Assembly: GCF_015207255.1 (NCBI RefSeq)
Contig: NZ_JADEXG010000007.1
Span: forward strand, 1 to 64,000
Direction of reading: 5' to 3'
DNA length: 64,000 nt
Origin: Vasconcelosia minhoensis LEGE 07310
GTDB lineage: Bacteria > Cyanobacteriota > Cyanobacteriia > Phormidesmidales > Phormidesmidaceae
How positions within the stretch are numbered: the first letter of the stretch is position 1; each line of letters opens with the position of its first letter. The notes under the pieces are model-generated. The model did not search any database. It was not told the origin of the DNA and was given only the letters and a program-made list of their open reading frames with translations. The position numbers were made by a program, and so were the translations under genes. Of the stretch, positions 1 through 7,469 are shown in pieces.

Positions 1-830
1 CCCTCAGCCAGCCCCGCACAAACCCCCGCCATCGCCGCCAAATTCAGCGTCTCTATCCGATCGGAGGCTTGGTGGTAATGGGGATTTCTTAAATCAGCGG
101 TATCGGTGACCAGAATCGCCGGATAGCCTGCGTCCCAAAACGGAGCGTGGTCGCTGCGGCGAGTCGCGGGGAGTAGATTGCCCTGGCCTACCATCGGCAG
201 CCACTGGCAGGGGGTGCCAGCCTGCTTAATATGACGCTTCAGCCGTTGCATCGTCAGAATGGTGGGCCAGTTGCCAATCAGACCAATGAAGTTACCACGG
301 GTGGGATAGACCCACTCTAGGGGTTTAGCGGGGTAGCGCTGCGATCGCGGCGCATCGGAAAAGTAGCCTAGCATTTCTAACGACAGCATCAGATGGAGCG
401 GCTGCCCGGTCTGAGTCCGGCGGGCCACCCAGGCTCGACTGCCTTCTAGCCCGTATTCCTCTAGGTCAAAAGCGACAAATATCACTGGGCGTCGGGGCGG
501 AGACTGGGCCAAGGTTGAGGCAAGCGCCAGCAGGACGGCTAGACCGCTGGCGTTGTCGTCAGCGCCGGGCGAGCCAACGACGGTATCGTAGTGAGCCCCG
601 ACTAAAATAGGCGCTAGACGAGTCTGACCCGGCAGCGACAGGCTCCAGTTGGAGTAGATTTTGCCCCGGACGGTAAAGTCCTGCGATTCTACCGCTCCCC
701 ACTGCTCGAACTGCGATTGAAGATACTGCTGAGTGTAGAAGTGCCCCTCGGTCGCGATAAACGGGTCGCGCTCGCGCGTGAGCTGACAGAGGTGGCCATA
801 AAGCGTTTTTTGTAATTCTGAATGGCTCAT
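1..830 (-). CDS. M28-family zinc aminopeptidase-like protein (partial)
   Basis: A metallopeptidase of the M28 family, which removes N-terminal residues using two zinc ions. The C-terminus is cut by the window edge and about 276 residues are visible. The family's ligand pattern is complete: GAHYDT (His80, Asp82), ADDNASG (Asp91), FDLEEYG (Glu124-Glu125), the LEMLGY glutamate (Glu152), SDHAPFW (Asp227-His228) and a late NPHYH. No signal peptide is visible after the ATG at 830, so a cytoplasmic place is likely, though some relatives are exported. It reads away from the RlpA-like gene, across a 420-bp gap. The family is secure; the natural substrate is unknown. Confidence 0.85.
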   Translation of the reverse strand, partial: MSHSELQKTLYGHLCQLTRERDPFIATEGHFYTQQYLQSQFEQWGAVESQDFTVRGKIYSNWSLSLPGQTRLAPILVGAHYDTVVGSPGADDNASGLAVLLALASTLAQSPPRRPVIFVAFDLEEYGLEGSRAWVARRTQTGQPLHLMLSLEMLGYFSDAPRSQRYPAKPLEWVYPTRGNFIGLIGNWPTILTMQRLKRHIKQAGTPCQWLPMVGQGNLLPATRRSDHAPFWDAGYPAILVTDTADLRNPHYHQASDRIETLNLAAMAGVCAGLAE

Positions 831-1249
831 TTAAGCAGATGAGTTAATTTATTTTGTTCGGTTTAAAGCGATCTCTAGCACGCTATATCGTTCTTCTCTA
901 CAGGCCGATTCCAGCGCGGCAATTTGTCAAGCCCCTGGAGAAGCAGGTTCTGGAGAGGCAGGTTCACGTCTCAAGGCTGATTAGAACTTTTTATCTGCAA
1001 TTTTCAAGGATAGCTGAACCCTTTTATAGAACGGAATTTGTGTCAGCTATACAACCCAGATAGCCTGCGTTTTAACGGTCAGAGACGGATGACACCGCCG
1101 TTCAAAGCGGGTATAACCCTGTATACTGATAATCCTGTAGCTTCTAACAAGCCTCTCAATGTAATTTTTAGGAACTCAAAAGTTTTCTGTTTTCTGCTTG
1201 TCTAGTTGCTTTGAAGATACTGCGAGGTTAGCCATTCTTTAGATTTAAA
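831..1249. other. Intergenic region between divergent genes
   Basis: No gene is supported in these 419 bases. They hold a two-copy near-perfect direct repeat, CTGGAGAAGCAGGTT at 935-949 and CTGGAGAGGCAGGTT at 950-964. The promoters of the flanking divergent genes must lie here. A 69-codon open frame at 854-1063 has no recognisable protein character. Confidence 0.5.
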
Positions 1250-2041
1250 ATGACGATTCTCACCCTCTTAGGAATGACTGCTTTAGTCGGTGGAGCCCCG
1301 ACCGACCGAGCTATGACCCATCAGCCCCAACCCGAATTGAGAGATCCGCTTGCTACTGCTTCAGCTGCCAGGCCTGACGACTGGGTACCCGCTGACAGCC
1401 CCGCTGATTTTGTGCAGCTGAGTCGTTCCAGTATGCTGACGGCTGATTCCTCAAGCCAGGTCGTAAATGCTCAGTCCGATGAATATTTAATGCCTCACTG
1501 CGCTGAGCTACCGGCCGAGGTCGATGCGCCGCTGAAGGCATCGACCAATCGGCTAGAAGGTACCGCTTCCTGGTATGGCCCTTACTTTCACGGCAGGCTC
1601 ACCGCCACAGGGGAAATTTTCGATCAGAATGAGCTAACCGTGGCGCATAAGACGTTGCCCTTTGGCACGCTTTTGAAGGTACGCAACCTGCTCAATGACC
1701 GAATGGTGATCGTCCGCGTCAACGATCGCGGCCCCTATGTCGGCGATCGCTCCCTCGACCTGTCTCGGGCCGCTGCTGAATGTTTAGATAGCACCCAGGT
1801 CGGCTTAATTCCCTACGAGGCGGTCTTACTCAAAGTGTCGGAACCGTCAGACGGGTCTATCGCAATCGGTCGAGCTCAACCGGCAGATTCGCAAGGCGGT
1901 CAGCTCAGGTCGGCAAAGACTTCGGTCACCAGCCGTCGGGCCTTCTGGTCCAGCTGGTTCCAGTCCAGCGCACCCGTTTCTGAATCCAATAGGGTCTGGT
2001 CTATTTCCAGTCGCGACTCAGACGAGCTGTCCGGGTCATAA
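1250..2041 (+). CDS. RlpA-like septal/cell-wall protein with double-psi beta-barrel domain
   Basis: RlpA-type proteins sit in the periplasm or outer membrane; those studied cleave naked glycan strands of peptidoglycan. The double-psi beta-barrel spans about residues 103-196 (ASWYGPYFHGRLTATGE, then AHKTLPFGT, then VNDRGPY). Glu122, His133 and Asp159 align with the residues used by lytic RlpA proteins. The N-terminus is hydrophobic but lacks the usual basic residues. An in-frame stop at 1229 rules out a longer start. Residues 23-100 look like a low-complexity linker. The last ~47 residues, after the fold ends, are encoded antisense to the end of the convergent gene at 1900-2394 and may be a read-through tail. 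No SPOR domain is present. Confidence 0.82.
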   Translation: MTILTLLGMTALVGGAPTDRAMTHQPQPELRDPLATASAARPDDWVPADSPADFVQLSRSSMLTADSSSQVVNAQSDEYLMPHCAELPAEVDAPLKASTNRLEGTASWYGPYFHGRLTATGEIFDQNELTVAHKTLPFGTLLKVRNLLNDRMVIVRVNDRGPYVGDRSLDLSRAAAECLDSTQVGLIPYEAVLLKVSEPSDGSIAIGRAQPADSQGGQLRSAKTSVTSRRAFWSSWFQSSAPVSESNRVWSISSRDSDELSGS

Positions 2042-2394
2042 TTCTGCGCGCAAATCCGGTAGCACAGCTCCCAGAGGTCAATCCGCCGCTGCTTTTCGCC
2101 TGGCTTTTCTAGGCAGAGCGTATAGACCGGCATCGGCTGCGGCAGCTGCTGGAGCTGGGCCTGAACCCGATCGTAAGCCTCGGGTGAGGCGGTACTGAGC
2201 TGCTTTTGTAGGGCAAAGTAATCCTGCTGCTGCCGTTCGTCAGTTCCCTCAGGCCAGAGAAAGTCTTCCTGATAAGTCCCCCGCCAGTCCGAATTGTCGA
2301 GCTGCTTGCGAATATTGTCAATCACCCGAATCAGGGCGGGCTGCATCATCAGTGTGGCCTGCTGGCGGGCTAGGGGAGTGGCAAACTGGGGCAT
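1900..2394 (-). CDS. Conserved cyanobacterial protein of unknown function
   Basis: A 164-residue soluble protein of the kind seen in many cyanobacteria without a known role; I do not recognise a catalytic motif. It is charged and helical-looking, with a central segment IDLWELCYRICAQNY and a helical C-terminus ending in RRLVTEVFADLS. It lies 8 bases downstream of the Uma2-like gene on the same strand, so the two may be co-transcribed. Its last 142 bases overlap the 3' end of the RlpA-like gene on the other strand. Its well-formed C-terminal helix suggests that this is the real coding strand in the overlap. Confidence 0.65.
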   Translation of the reverse strand: MPQFATPLARQQATLMMQPALIRVIDNIRKQLDNSDWRGTYQEDFLWPEGTDERQQQDYFALQKQLSTASPEAYDRVQAQLQQLPQPMPVYTLCLEKPGEKQRRIDLWELCYRICAQNYDPDSSSESRLEIDQTLLDSETGALDWNQLDQKARRLVTEVFADLS

Positions 2395-2402
2395 AGCTGA
2401 TA

Positions 2403-2969
2403 TTACCGAACCTTAAGCCAGCCGAAAAGCTGTCCAACGGTGAGCTGGAGGCCAGTGGCGAATTCTGGGATGGGGAGCCGATCTTCGACGCTTTCGAGGG
2501 AAATAGGGCGTTCGTTGGGACTGTAGATTTGAACGAGCTGTTCGCTGGGGTCGATGAGCCAGCCCATCCGGCAGCCGTAATTGAGGCAGTGAAAGATATT
2601 ACTGGTAACGCGGGTGGTCGATTGCTCAGGGCTGAGGATTTCTAGAGTCCAGTCGGGAGCAATGGTGAAGGCGTTTGCAAGGGTGCCCCCCCCGTCAGTC
2701 GGTAGGCGCTCCCATAGGAAAACGGCAATATCGGGAACAGTAGAGCGATCGCCAAAGGTGCAGCGGAGTTCAGGTAGTGCTAAAGCGATTTGAGCATCTT
2801 CAGTAACAGCATTGATAGCATTGACCAGTTTTTGCTGAATGCGGCTGTGCTGGCCCTTTGGCATCGGTTTCTGAATCGCTCGTCCGTTGATATATTCGCT
2901 GGCTGGCTTGGTTTCTGGCAATCGCAGAAATTCATCCAGCGTAATGAATTTTGAGGGAGTTTGAACCAT
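2403..2969 (-). CDS. Uma2-family (DUF820) restriction-endonuclease-fold protein
   Basis: Uma2/DUF820 proteins have a PD-(D/E)XK nuclease fold. They are greatly expanded in cyanobacteria, but their role is not established. The 188-residue protein has the typical opening (FITLDEFLRLPET, then a YINGRAIQKPMP-like strand) and the conserved core VPDIAVFLW followed by APDWTLEILSP, which carry the likely metal-binding acidic residues. Length is normal for the family. It may be the first gene of a two-gene unit with 1900-2394. A HIP1-like site lies inside the gene near 2748. Confidence 0.85.
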   Translation of the reverse strand: MVQTPSKFITLDEFLRLPETKPASEYINGRAIQKPMPKGQHSRIQQKLVNAINAVTEDAQIALALPELRCTFGDRSTVPDIAVFLWERLPTDGGGTLANAFTIAPDWTLEILSPEQSTTRVTSNIFHCLNYGCRMGWLIDPSEQLVQIYSPNERPISLESVEDRLPIPEFATGLQLTVGQLFGWLKVR

Positions 2970-3182
2970 TAGCTATTGCCCAGATTAATGCGCTTTGTTC
3001 GGTAAAGAAACACCTATGGATGAGACGCTATTCGTTATCCTCAATGAAAAGCTGATTGAATGAGCTAGAGGTATTCTGTTCTAGATTTTGTTCGTTTGCT
3101 TTGACAGCGGCAAAACCTCTTGGACTAGATCTTTGGACTAGACAATGATACTCTCTGCCGTTTTCGTAGATCTTGTCCGCAC

Positions 3183-3407
3183 TTACACAGCTTGCAGCGT
3201 ATGGGGTTGAGGTAATGTTTTTCCCTCGGACTGATAGCTTTCAATCAATAATTCCAACACTTCTTGAGCATTCTCAATCGCTTCTTCGTATGTATCCCCA
3301 TGGGTAAAATAGCGCTGGATCTCGGTCGCAAACTCCGGTAGCTCTGCAATATAGCACTCATCCTCATCTGACCAGGCAATATTGACTCGATATTTAAGCG
3401 GCTTCAT
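3183..3407 (-). CDS. HicB-like antitoxin domain protein, apparently without HicA
   Basis: A 74-residue protein matching the partial RNase-H-like fold of HicB antitoxins: a YRVNIAWSDEDECYIAELPEF strand pair, then GDTYEEAIENAQEVLELLI. HicB normally binds and blocks the small mRNA interferase HicA, encoded next to it. I found no HicA-like frame in the 215 bases downstream (2970-3182) or the 129 bases upstream (3408-3536). It lacks the C-terminal DNA-binding extension of long HicB proteins. Orphan HicB-like proteins are common in cyanobacteria, so this may be a domesticated regulator or a remnant. Confidence 0.75.
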   Translation of the reverse strand: MKPLKYRVNIAWSDEDECYIAELPEFATEIQRYFTHGDTYEEAIENAQEVLELLIESYQSEGKTLPQPHTLQAV

Positions 3408-3536
3408 AATGACTCTCCTTCACAGCTAATTAAGCATGAATAGGAAGGCGTATATTGAAGATTGGGTCCCCTCAGTCCAGGCTGGATACTTTGTAGTCCA
3501 CAATAATTAGGGTAGGGAAAAAATGCGGTAAAGGAA

Positions 3537-4916
3537 ATGAGCTATCGGCAACCGGTGCAGGTGATTGGAGGGGGTCTGGCGGGGACGGAAGCAGCGTGGC
3601 AAGTGGCTCGGGCTGGGGTGCCTGTGGTTCTGCATGAGATGCGGCCAACCTATACCAGCCCGGCTCATCACTCGGAGCATCTAGCTGAACTGGTATGTAG
3701 CAATTCTTTTGGGGCTATGGCCAGCGATCGCGCCTCTGGTCTACTGCACGAAGAGCTGCGCCAGCTGGGTTCAGTGGTGATTGGCAAGGCCGATGAGCAC
3801 GCTGTCCCCGCTGGGGGAGCCCTGGCCGTAGACCGGGCTGTATTCAGCCGCGACCTGACCGAGACGCTAGCCCAGCATCCGCTGATTGAGCTGCGCCGGG
3901 GCGAGCTGCGGCAGATTCCGCGGGAAGGGATTGTAGTGCTGACGACGGGACCTTTGACCAGCGCGGCGCTAGCCGAGGACCTGAGGCGGTTTACCGGCCA
4001 GGACTACATGAGCTTCTTCGACGCGGCCAGCCCGATTGTGGTAGGCGATTCGATCAACCAAGACATCGCCTTCATGGCCTCTCGCTACGACCGAGGCGAG
4101 GCCGCCTACCTCAACTGCCCGCTAAACCGGGCGCAGTATCTAGACTTTTGGCAGGCCCTCTGCGAGGCTGAGCAGGCGGAGCTGAAGGACTTTGAGCGAG
4201 AGACAGCGAAGTTTTTTGAAGCCTGCCTGCCAATCGAGGAGATGGCCCGGCGGGGGGAAGACACGATGCGATACGGTCCGATGAAGCCGGTGGGCCTGTT
4301 TGACTCGCGCCTGGGGGCATTCGACGACCCGGCGAATAGGGGCAAAAAGCCCTACGCGGTGGTGCAGCTTCGGCAGGAAGATAAGGCCGGCCAGCTCTGG
4401 AATATGGTAGGCTTTCAGACCAATCTGCGCTGGGGAGAGCAAAAGCGGGTATTTCGGCTGATCCCCGGCCTGGAATCGGCTGAATTTGTGCGGATGGGCG
4501 TGATGCACCGCAATACCTTTATCAACTCACCTGAGCTGCTGAATGCGTCGCTTCAGTTCGTTCAGCGGCCGACACTGCTGGCGGCGGGGCAGCTGGTGGG
4601 GACGGAGGGCTATACCGCCGCCGCCGCTGGGGGCTGGCTGGCTGGCACGAACGCGGCCCGCGTAGCCCTGGGGCTGCCGCCTTTGACACTGCCGGTGACC
4701 GGGATGATCGGGGCGCTGATTGACTTTATTAGCTCGGCTGAGCCCAAGCACTTCCAGCCGATGCCGCCCAATTTTGGAATCATTCCTGCCCTGCCGCGGC
4801 GGGTGCGCAATAAGCGAGAGCGGTATGGGCAATATCGCGATCGCGCCTTTGCCGATCTGCAAACCTGGGCAGCTGAGCATCGCCTACAGCTGCATCGGCT
4901 GAGCGCAACGGCTTAG
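3537..4916 (+). CDS. trmFO: Methylenetetrahydrofolate-tRNA-(uracil-5-)-methyltransferase TrmFO
   Basis: TrmFO makes 5-methyluridine at position 54 of the T-loop of tRNAs, using methylenetetrahydrofolate as carbon donor and FADH2 as reductant. The 459-residue length is normal. The N-terminus has the FAD Rossmann motif [11 protein letters not shown] (residues 11-21). This is followed by HEMRP, the conserved LVCSNSFGA segment with Cys54, GALAVDR, and a late [17 protein letters not shown] flavin-binding segment. It is a cytosolic housekeeping enzyme. It is divergent from the hicB-like gene across 129 bases and has no obvious operon partner. Confidence 0.96.
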   Translation: MSYRQPVQVIGGGLAGTEAAWQVARAGVPVVLHEMRPTYTSPAHHSEHLAELVCSNSFGAMASDRASGLLHEELRQLGSVVIGKADEHAVPAGGALAVDRAVFSRDLTETLAQHPLIELRRGELRQIPREGIVVLTTGPLTSAALAEDLRRFTGQDYMSFFDAASPIVVGDSINQDIAFMASRYDRGEAAYLNCPLNRAQYLDFWQALCEAEQAELKDFERETAKFFEACLPIEEMARRGEDTMRYGPMKPVGLFDSRLGAFDDPANRGKKPYAVVQLRQEDKAGQLWNMVGFQTNLRWGEQKRVFRLIPGLESAEFVRMGVMHRNTFINSPELLNASLQFVQRPTLLAAGQLVGTEGYTAAAAGGWLAGTNAARVALGLPPLTLPVTGMIGALIDFISSAEPKHFQPMPPNFGIIPALPRRVRNKRERYGQYRDRAFADLQTWAAEHRLQLHRLSATA

Positions 4917-5071
4917 CTGTCTCAGATTAAGGCTGCGGGTCTGTGCGCCTATCTTGCGAAAGATTACAGGCAGCAGTTACTAGTTCAGCTAGTAGCATAG
5001 ATCTGTCCCGGGCGCAGTACCACTCGCCGCATCTGTGCCCATAATAGAGCTAGACGCCTGGGGCAACAGCC

Positions 5072-6910
5072 ATGCGAATATTACTCGTAGACGATGACGA
5101 GGTGCTGATGCAGGCCCTGGCCGATCGGCTTATCCAGCAGCGCTACGCGGTTGACATTGCGAGCGACGGCCAGAGTGCGGAGGGGTACATTGGCGTATTT
5201 AACTATGACTTAGTGGTGCTAGACCTGGCGCTGCCAGATGGCAACGGGATTAAGTTGTGCCAGGTCTTTCGCCAGTCTGGGTATCATAATCCGCTGCTCA
5301 TGCTCACCGCCCATGCCTCAACCGATGAAAAGGTCAGGGCGCTCGATGCGGGCGCGGATGACTATGTCGTCAAGCCGTTCAATTTTGACGAACTCTGTGC
5401 CCGCATTCGCGCCCTGCTGCGCCGGGAGCATCAGGCGCTACCCTCAGTGCTGCGGTGGCAGGCGCTGACGCTCAATCCCAGCACCTGTGAAACGCGCTAT
5501 CAAGACCAGCCGTTTCACCTGACACCTAAAGAGATGGGGCTGCTAGAGCTGTTTCTGCGCCATCCCGACCGCGTCTACAGCCTGGACGCGATTATCGAAG
5601 ATCTCTGGTCTTTTGAAGACCCGCCCAGTGAAGATGCGGTTAGAACCCATATCAAGGGGCTGCGGCAAAAGCTCAAGGCTGTAGGGGCTCCCAAAGATTT
5701 GATCAAGACTGTCTACGGATTGGGCTACCGGCTTAAGTCGTCCGCGGATGACGACAGACCCGTTACTAGCCGTCGTGCTGAGCCCAAGCTAGCTCCGACA
5801 GCCGCCCAAAATGGCCTGTCCCAAGCAGTTGCTGCCGCTTGGGAAAAGTATCAGCACATGATGGCCGAGCGCATTGAGGTACTGGATGAAATCGCGATCG
5901 CCCTGTCTCAGGGAGGGCTTAACCATGACCTACTCAAGTCGGGTCAGGTCGCAGTTCATAAGCTGATCGGGGCGCTGGGCAGCTTTGGCTTCCCCGAGGG
6001 GTCTACCATTGCCCAGGCGCTATCACCCTATCTACAGTCTCCAGAAACGCTGGATGCCGGTCAGATCAATCGGTTTACCCAGCTGGTGGAACAGCTCCAT
6101 CAGTCGGTCGAACAGTCTTCCGCTGATGAGCTGACTGAGGCCCTAGCCGCAGGTGCGCCATCGCTGCTGATTGTGAGCGAGGATTTGGACCTGTCCTATC
6201 GCCTCAGTGCCGCTGCGACGAAACTCAGTTTGCAGGTCCGGGTTGCCCACACAACTGCCCAGGCCCTGCGTCTGGCTGAGAGAACCCTGCCGCAGCTGCT
6301 GCTGCTCGATGCTGAGGCCTCCTCGCCGCCCGAGCAGTTCCAACAGTTGTCGCAGCTGGCGCAGCTGGCGACCATTCCCTTTTTTGTAATCATCGACCAT
6401 CCCAACTTAGAAATGCGGCTGCAGATGGTTCACCAGGGCGCCAGCCAGATTTTGGAGCGCTCGGAAGCTCCCGATCGGCTGGTGAAGACTGCCATCGACG
6501 CGCTGAAGGCCAAGACCCGGATGGCGAAGATCGCGATCGTCGATGACGAACCGCAGCTGTTAGCCGTTTTACAAACTGGGTTAGAAGCCTGGGGATTTCA
6601 GGTTACCCCCCTAGAAAGTGCCAGCTGCCTCTGGGCCTCTTTAGAAGATGAACCGCCCGATGCCCTAGTCCTGGATATCGAAATGCCCGGCATTAACGGT
6701 ATTGAGCTATGCCAAGTGCTGCGGGCCGATCCTCGCTGGCAGCAGTTGCCCATTTTATTTTTGACGGTGCATCAAGATGCCCAGGTCAGAGAGCGCGCTT
6801 TTTCGGCAGGCGCAGATGACTTCATCGATAAATCCGTCGCAACCGCTGAGCTCGCGACGCGTATTCTGAATCGGCTGAGACAGGTTCGCCCCGGAGCCCC
6901 ACAGCGCTAG
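5072..6910 (+). CDS. Multi-domain response regulator: receiver, winged helix, Hpt, pseudo-receiver, receiver
   Basis: A phosphorelay transcription factor of 612 residues. The first receiver (1-118) has Asp51, Thr79 and Lys101. An OmpR-type winged helix follows (about 125-222, ending in the GLGYRLK segment). An Hpt-like four-helix segment (about 255-350) has the phosphorylatable His296 in VAVHKLIGALGSFG. A second receiver-like domain (about 363-478) keeps Asp413 but lacks the conserved Lys. A complete third receiver (about 485-605) has Asp535, Thr565 and Lys587. DNA output from a protein that can itself relay phosphate through an Hpt is unusual in length, though similar fusions occur in cyanobacteria. 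The histidine kinase at 7470 and the receiver at 10339 are natural partners, which is inferred from position. Confidence 0.9.
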   Translation: MRILLVDDDEVLMQALADRLIQQRYAVDIASDGQSAEGYIGVFNYDLVVLDLALPDGNGIKLCQVFRQSGYHNPLLMLTAHASTDEKVRALDAGADDYVVKPFNFDELCARIRALLRREHQALPSVLRWQALTLNPSTCETRYQDQPFHLTPKEMGLLELFLRHPDRVYSLDAIIEDLWSFEDPPSEDAVRTHIKGLRQKLKAVGAPKDLIKTVYGLGYRLKSSADDDRPVTSRRAEPKLAPTAAQNGLSQAVAAAWEKYQHMMAERIEVLDEIAIALSQGGLNHDLLKSGQVAVHKLIGALGSFGFPEGSTIAQALSPYLQSPETLDAGQINRFTQLVEQLHQSVEQSSADELTEALAAGAPSLLIVSEDLDLSYRLSAAATKLSLQVRVAHTTAQALRLAERTLPQLLLLDAEASSPPEQFQQLSQLAQLATIPFFVIIDHPNLEMRLQMVHQGASQILERSEAPDRLVKTAIDALKAKTRMAKIAIVDDEPQLLAVLQTGLEAWGFQVTPLESASCLWASLEDEPPDALVLDIEMPGINGIELCQVLRADPRWQQLPILFLTVHQDAQVRERAFSAGADDFIDKSVATAELATRILNRLRQVRPGAPQR

Positions 6911-6913
6911 CCC

Positions 6914-7312
6914 TCAAACGAGGTTAATCGGGCAGTAGCCCAGCCCCTGAACAAACCGCTGCCTGAAACATCTCAGGTCCTCAGGGCTGGGGGCACCATG
7001 GGAGATCACGACGACCTGATAGCGATTCATCACCTCGGTTGGCGTTAGTCCTGCTTCTAGGCCACCCAGAGCCTGACCCACGAGATGAGTCGGCTGGTAG
7101 GGAACCCCATTTTCATCGAGTACCGCGTTGAAGTCTGCCGCCTGAGCTGGGGGCAGCGCCTGCTGTAAATCAATCTGCACAACCCACCGATCGACCAGAT
7201 AAATTACCGTCAGGGTATGGTGCCGGGAGGCAACCACTTTAGAGACATAGTCAATGATTCTGAGCGTCAGGCTCGCATTCGCAAAACAGTAGAGGTACTG
7301 CATCGTTCCCAT
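6914..7312 (-). CDS. Hypothetical protein, convergent with the response regulator
   Basis: A 132-residue soluble protein that I do not recognise. It begins with an alternating hydrophobic strand (MQYLYCFANASLTLRIIDYV), then LTVIYLVDRWVVQIDL, and a C-terminal RYQVVVISHG strand before a helical end, which suggests a small alpha/beta fold. It is not a clear KaiB or universal-stress protein. A second ATG lies at 7303. The stop codon is 3 bases from the stop of the response regulator. The gene starts 157 bases from the divergent histidine kinase, so it sits inside the signalling block and may be co-regulated. Confidence 0.55.
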   Translation of the reverse strand: MGTMQYLYCFANASLTLRIIDYVSKVVASRHHTLTVIYLVDRWVVQIDLQQALPPAQAADFNAVLDENGVPYQPTHLVGQALGGLEAGLTPTEVMNRYQVVVISHGAPSPEDLRCFRQRFVQGLGYCPINLV

Positions 7313-7469
7313 ATCCGCAACAATTACACTCTAAGAAAAGAATCTGAGGAACTTGTGAAGAAGTAATAGCAATCTGCAAGATTGTCTAGGCCAATCGCTA
7401 CGATAGAGGCTAATTTGGCTGGGCCTAATAAACCGGCTCATTGGACCGACTCATTCCCTGAGCTGCTGG

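Noticed and set aside
854-1063. 69-codon plus-strand frame before the RlpA-like gene
   Set aside because: Composition is basic and unstructured, with no ribosome site or family resemblance.
6914-7312. Identification of the small gene as KaiB or a universal stress protein
   Set aside because: It starts with a similar strand but lacks the KaiB core and the nucleotide-binding motif of stress proteins.
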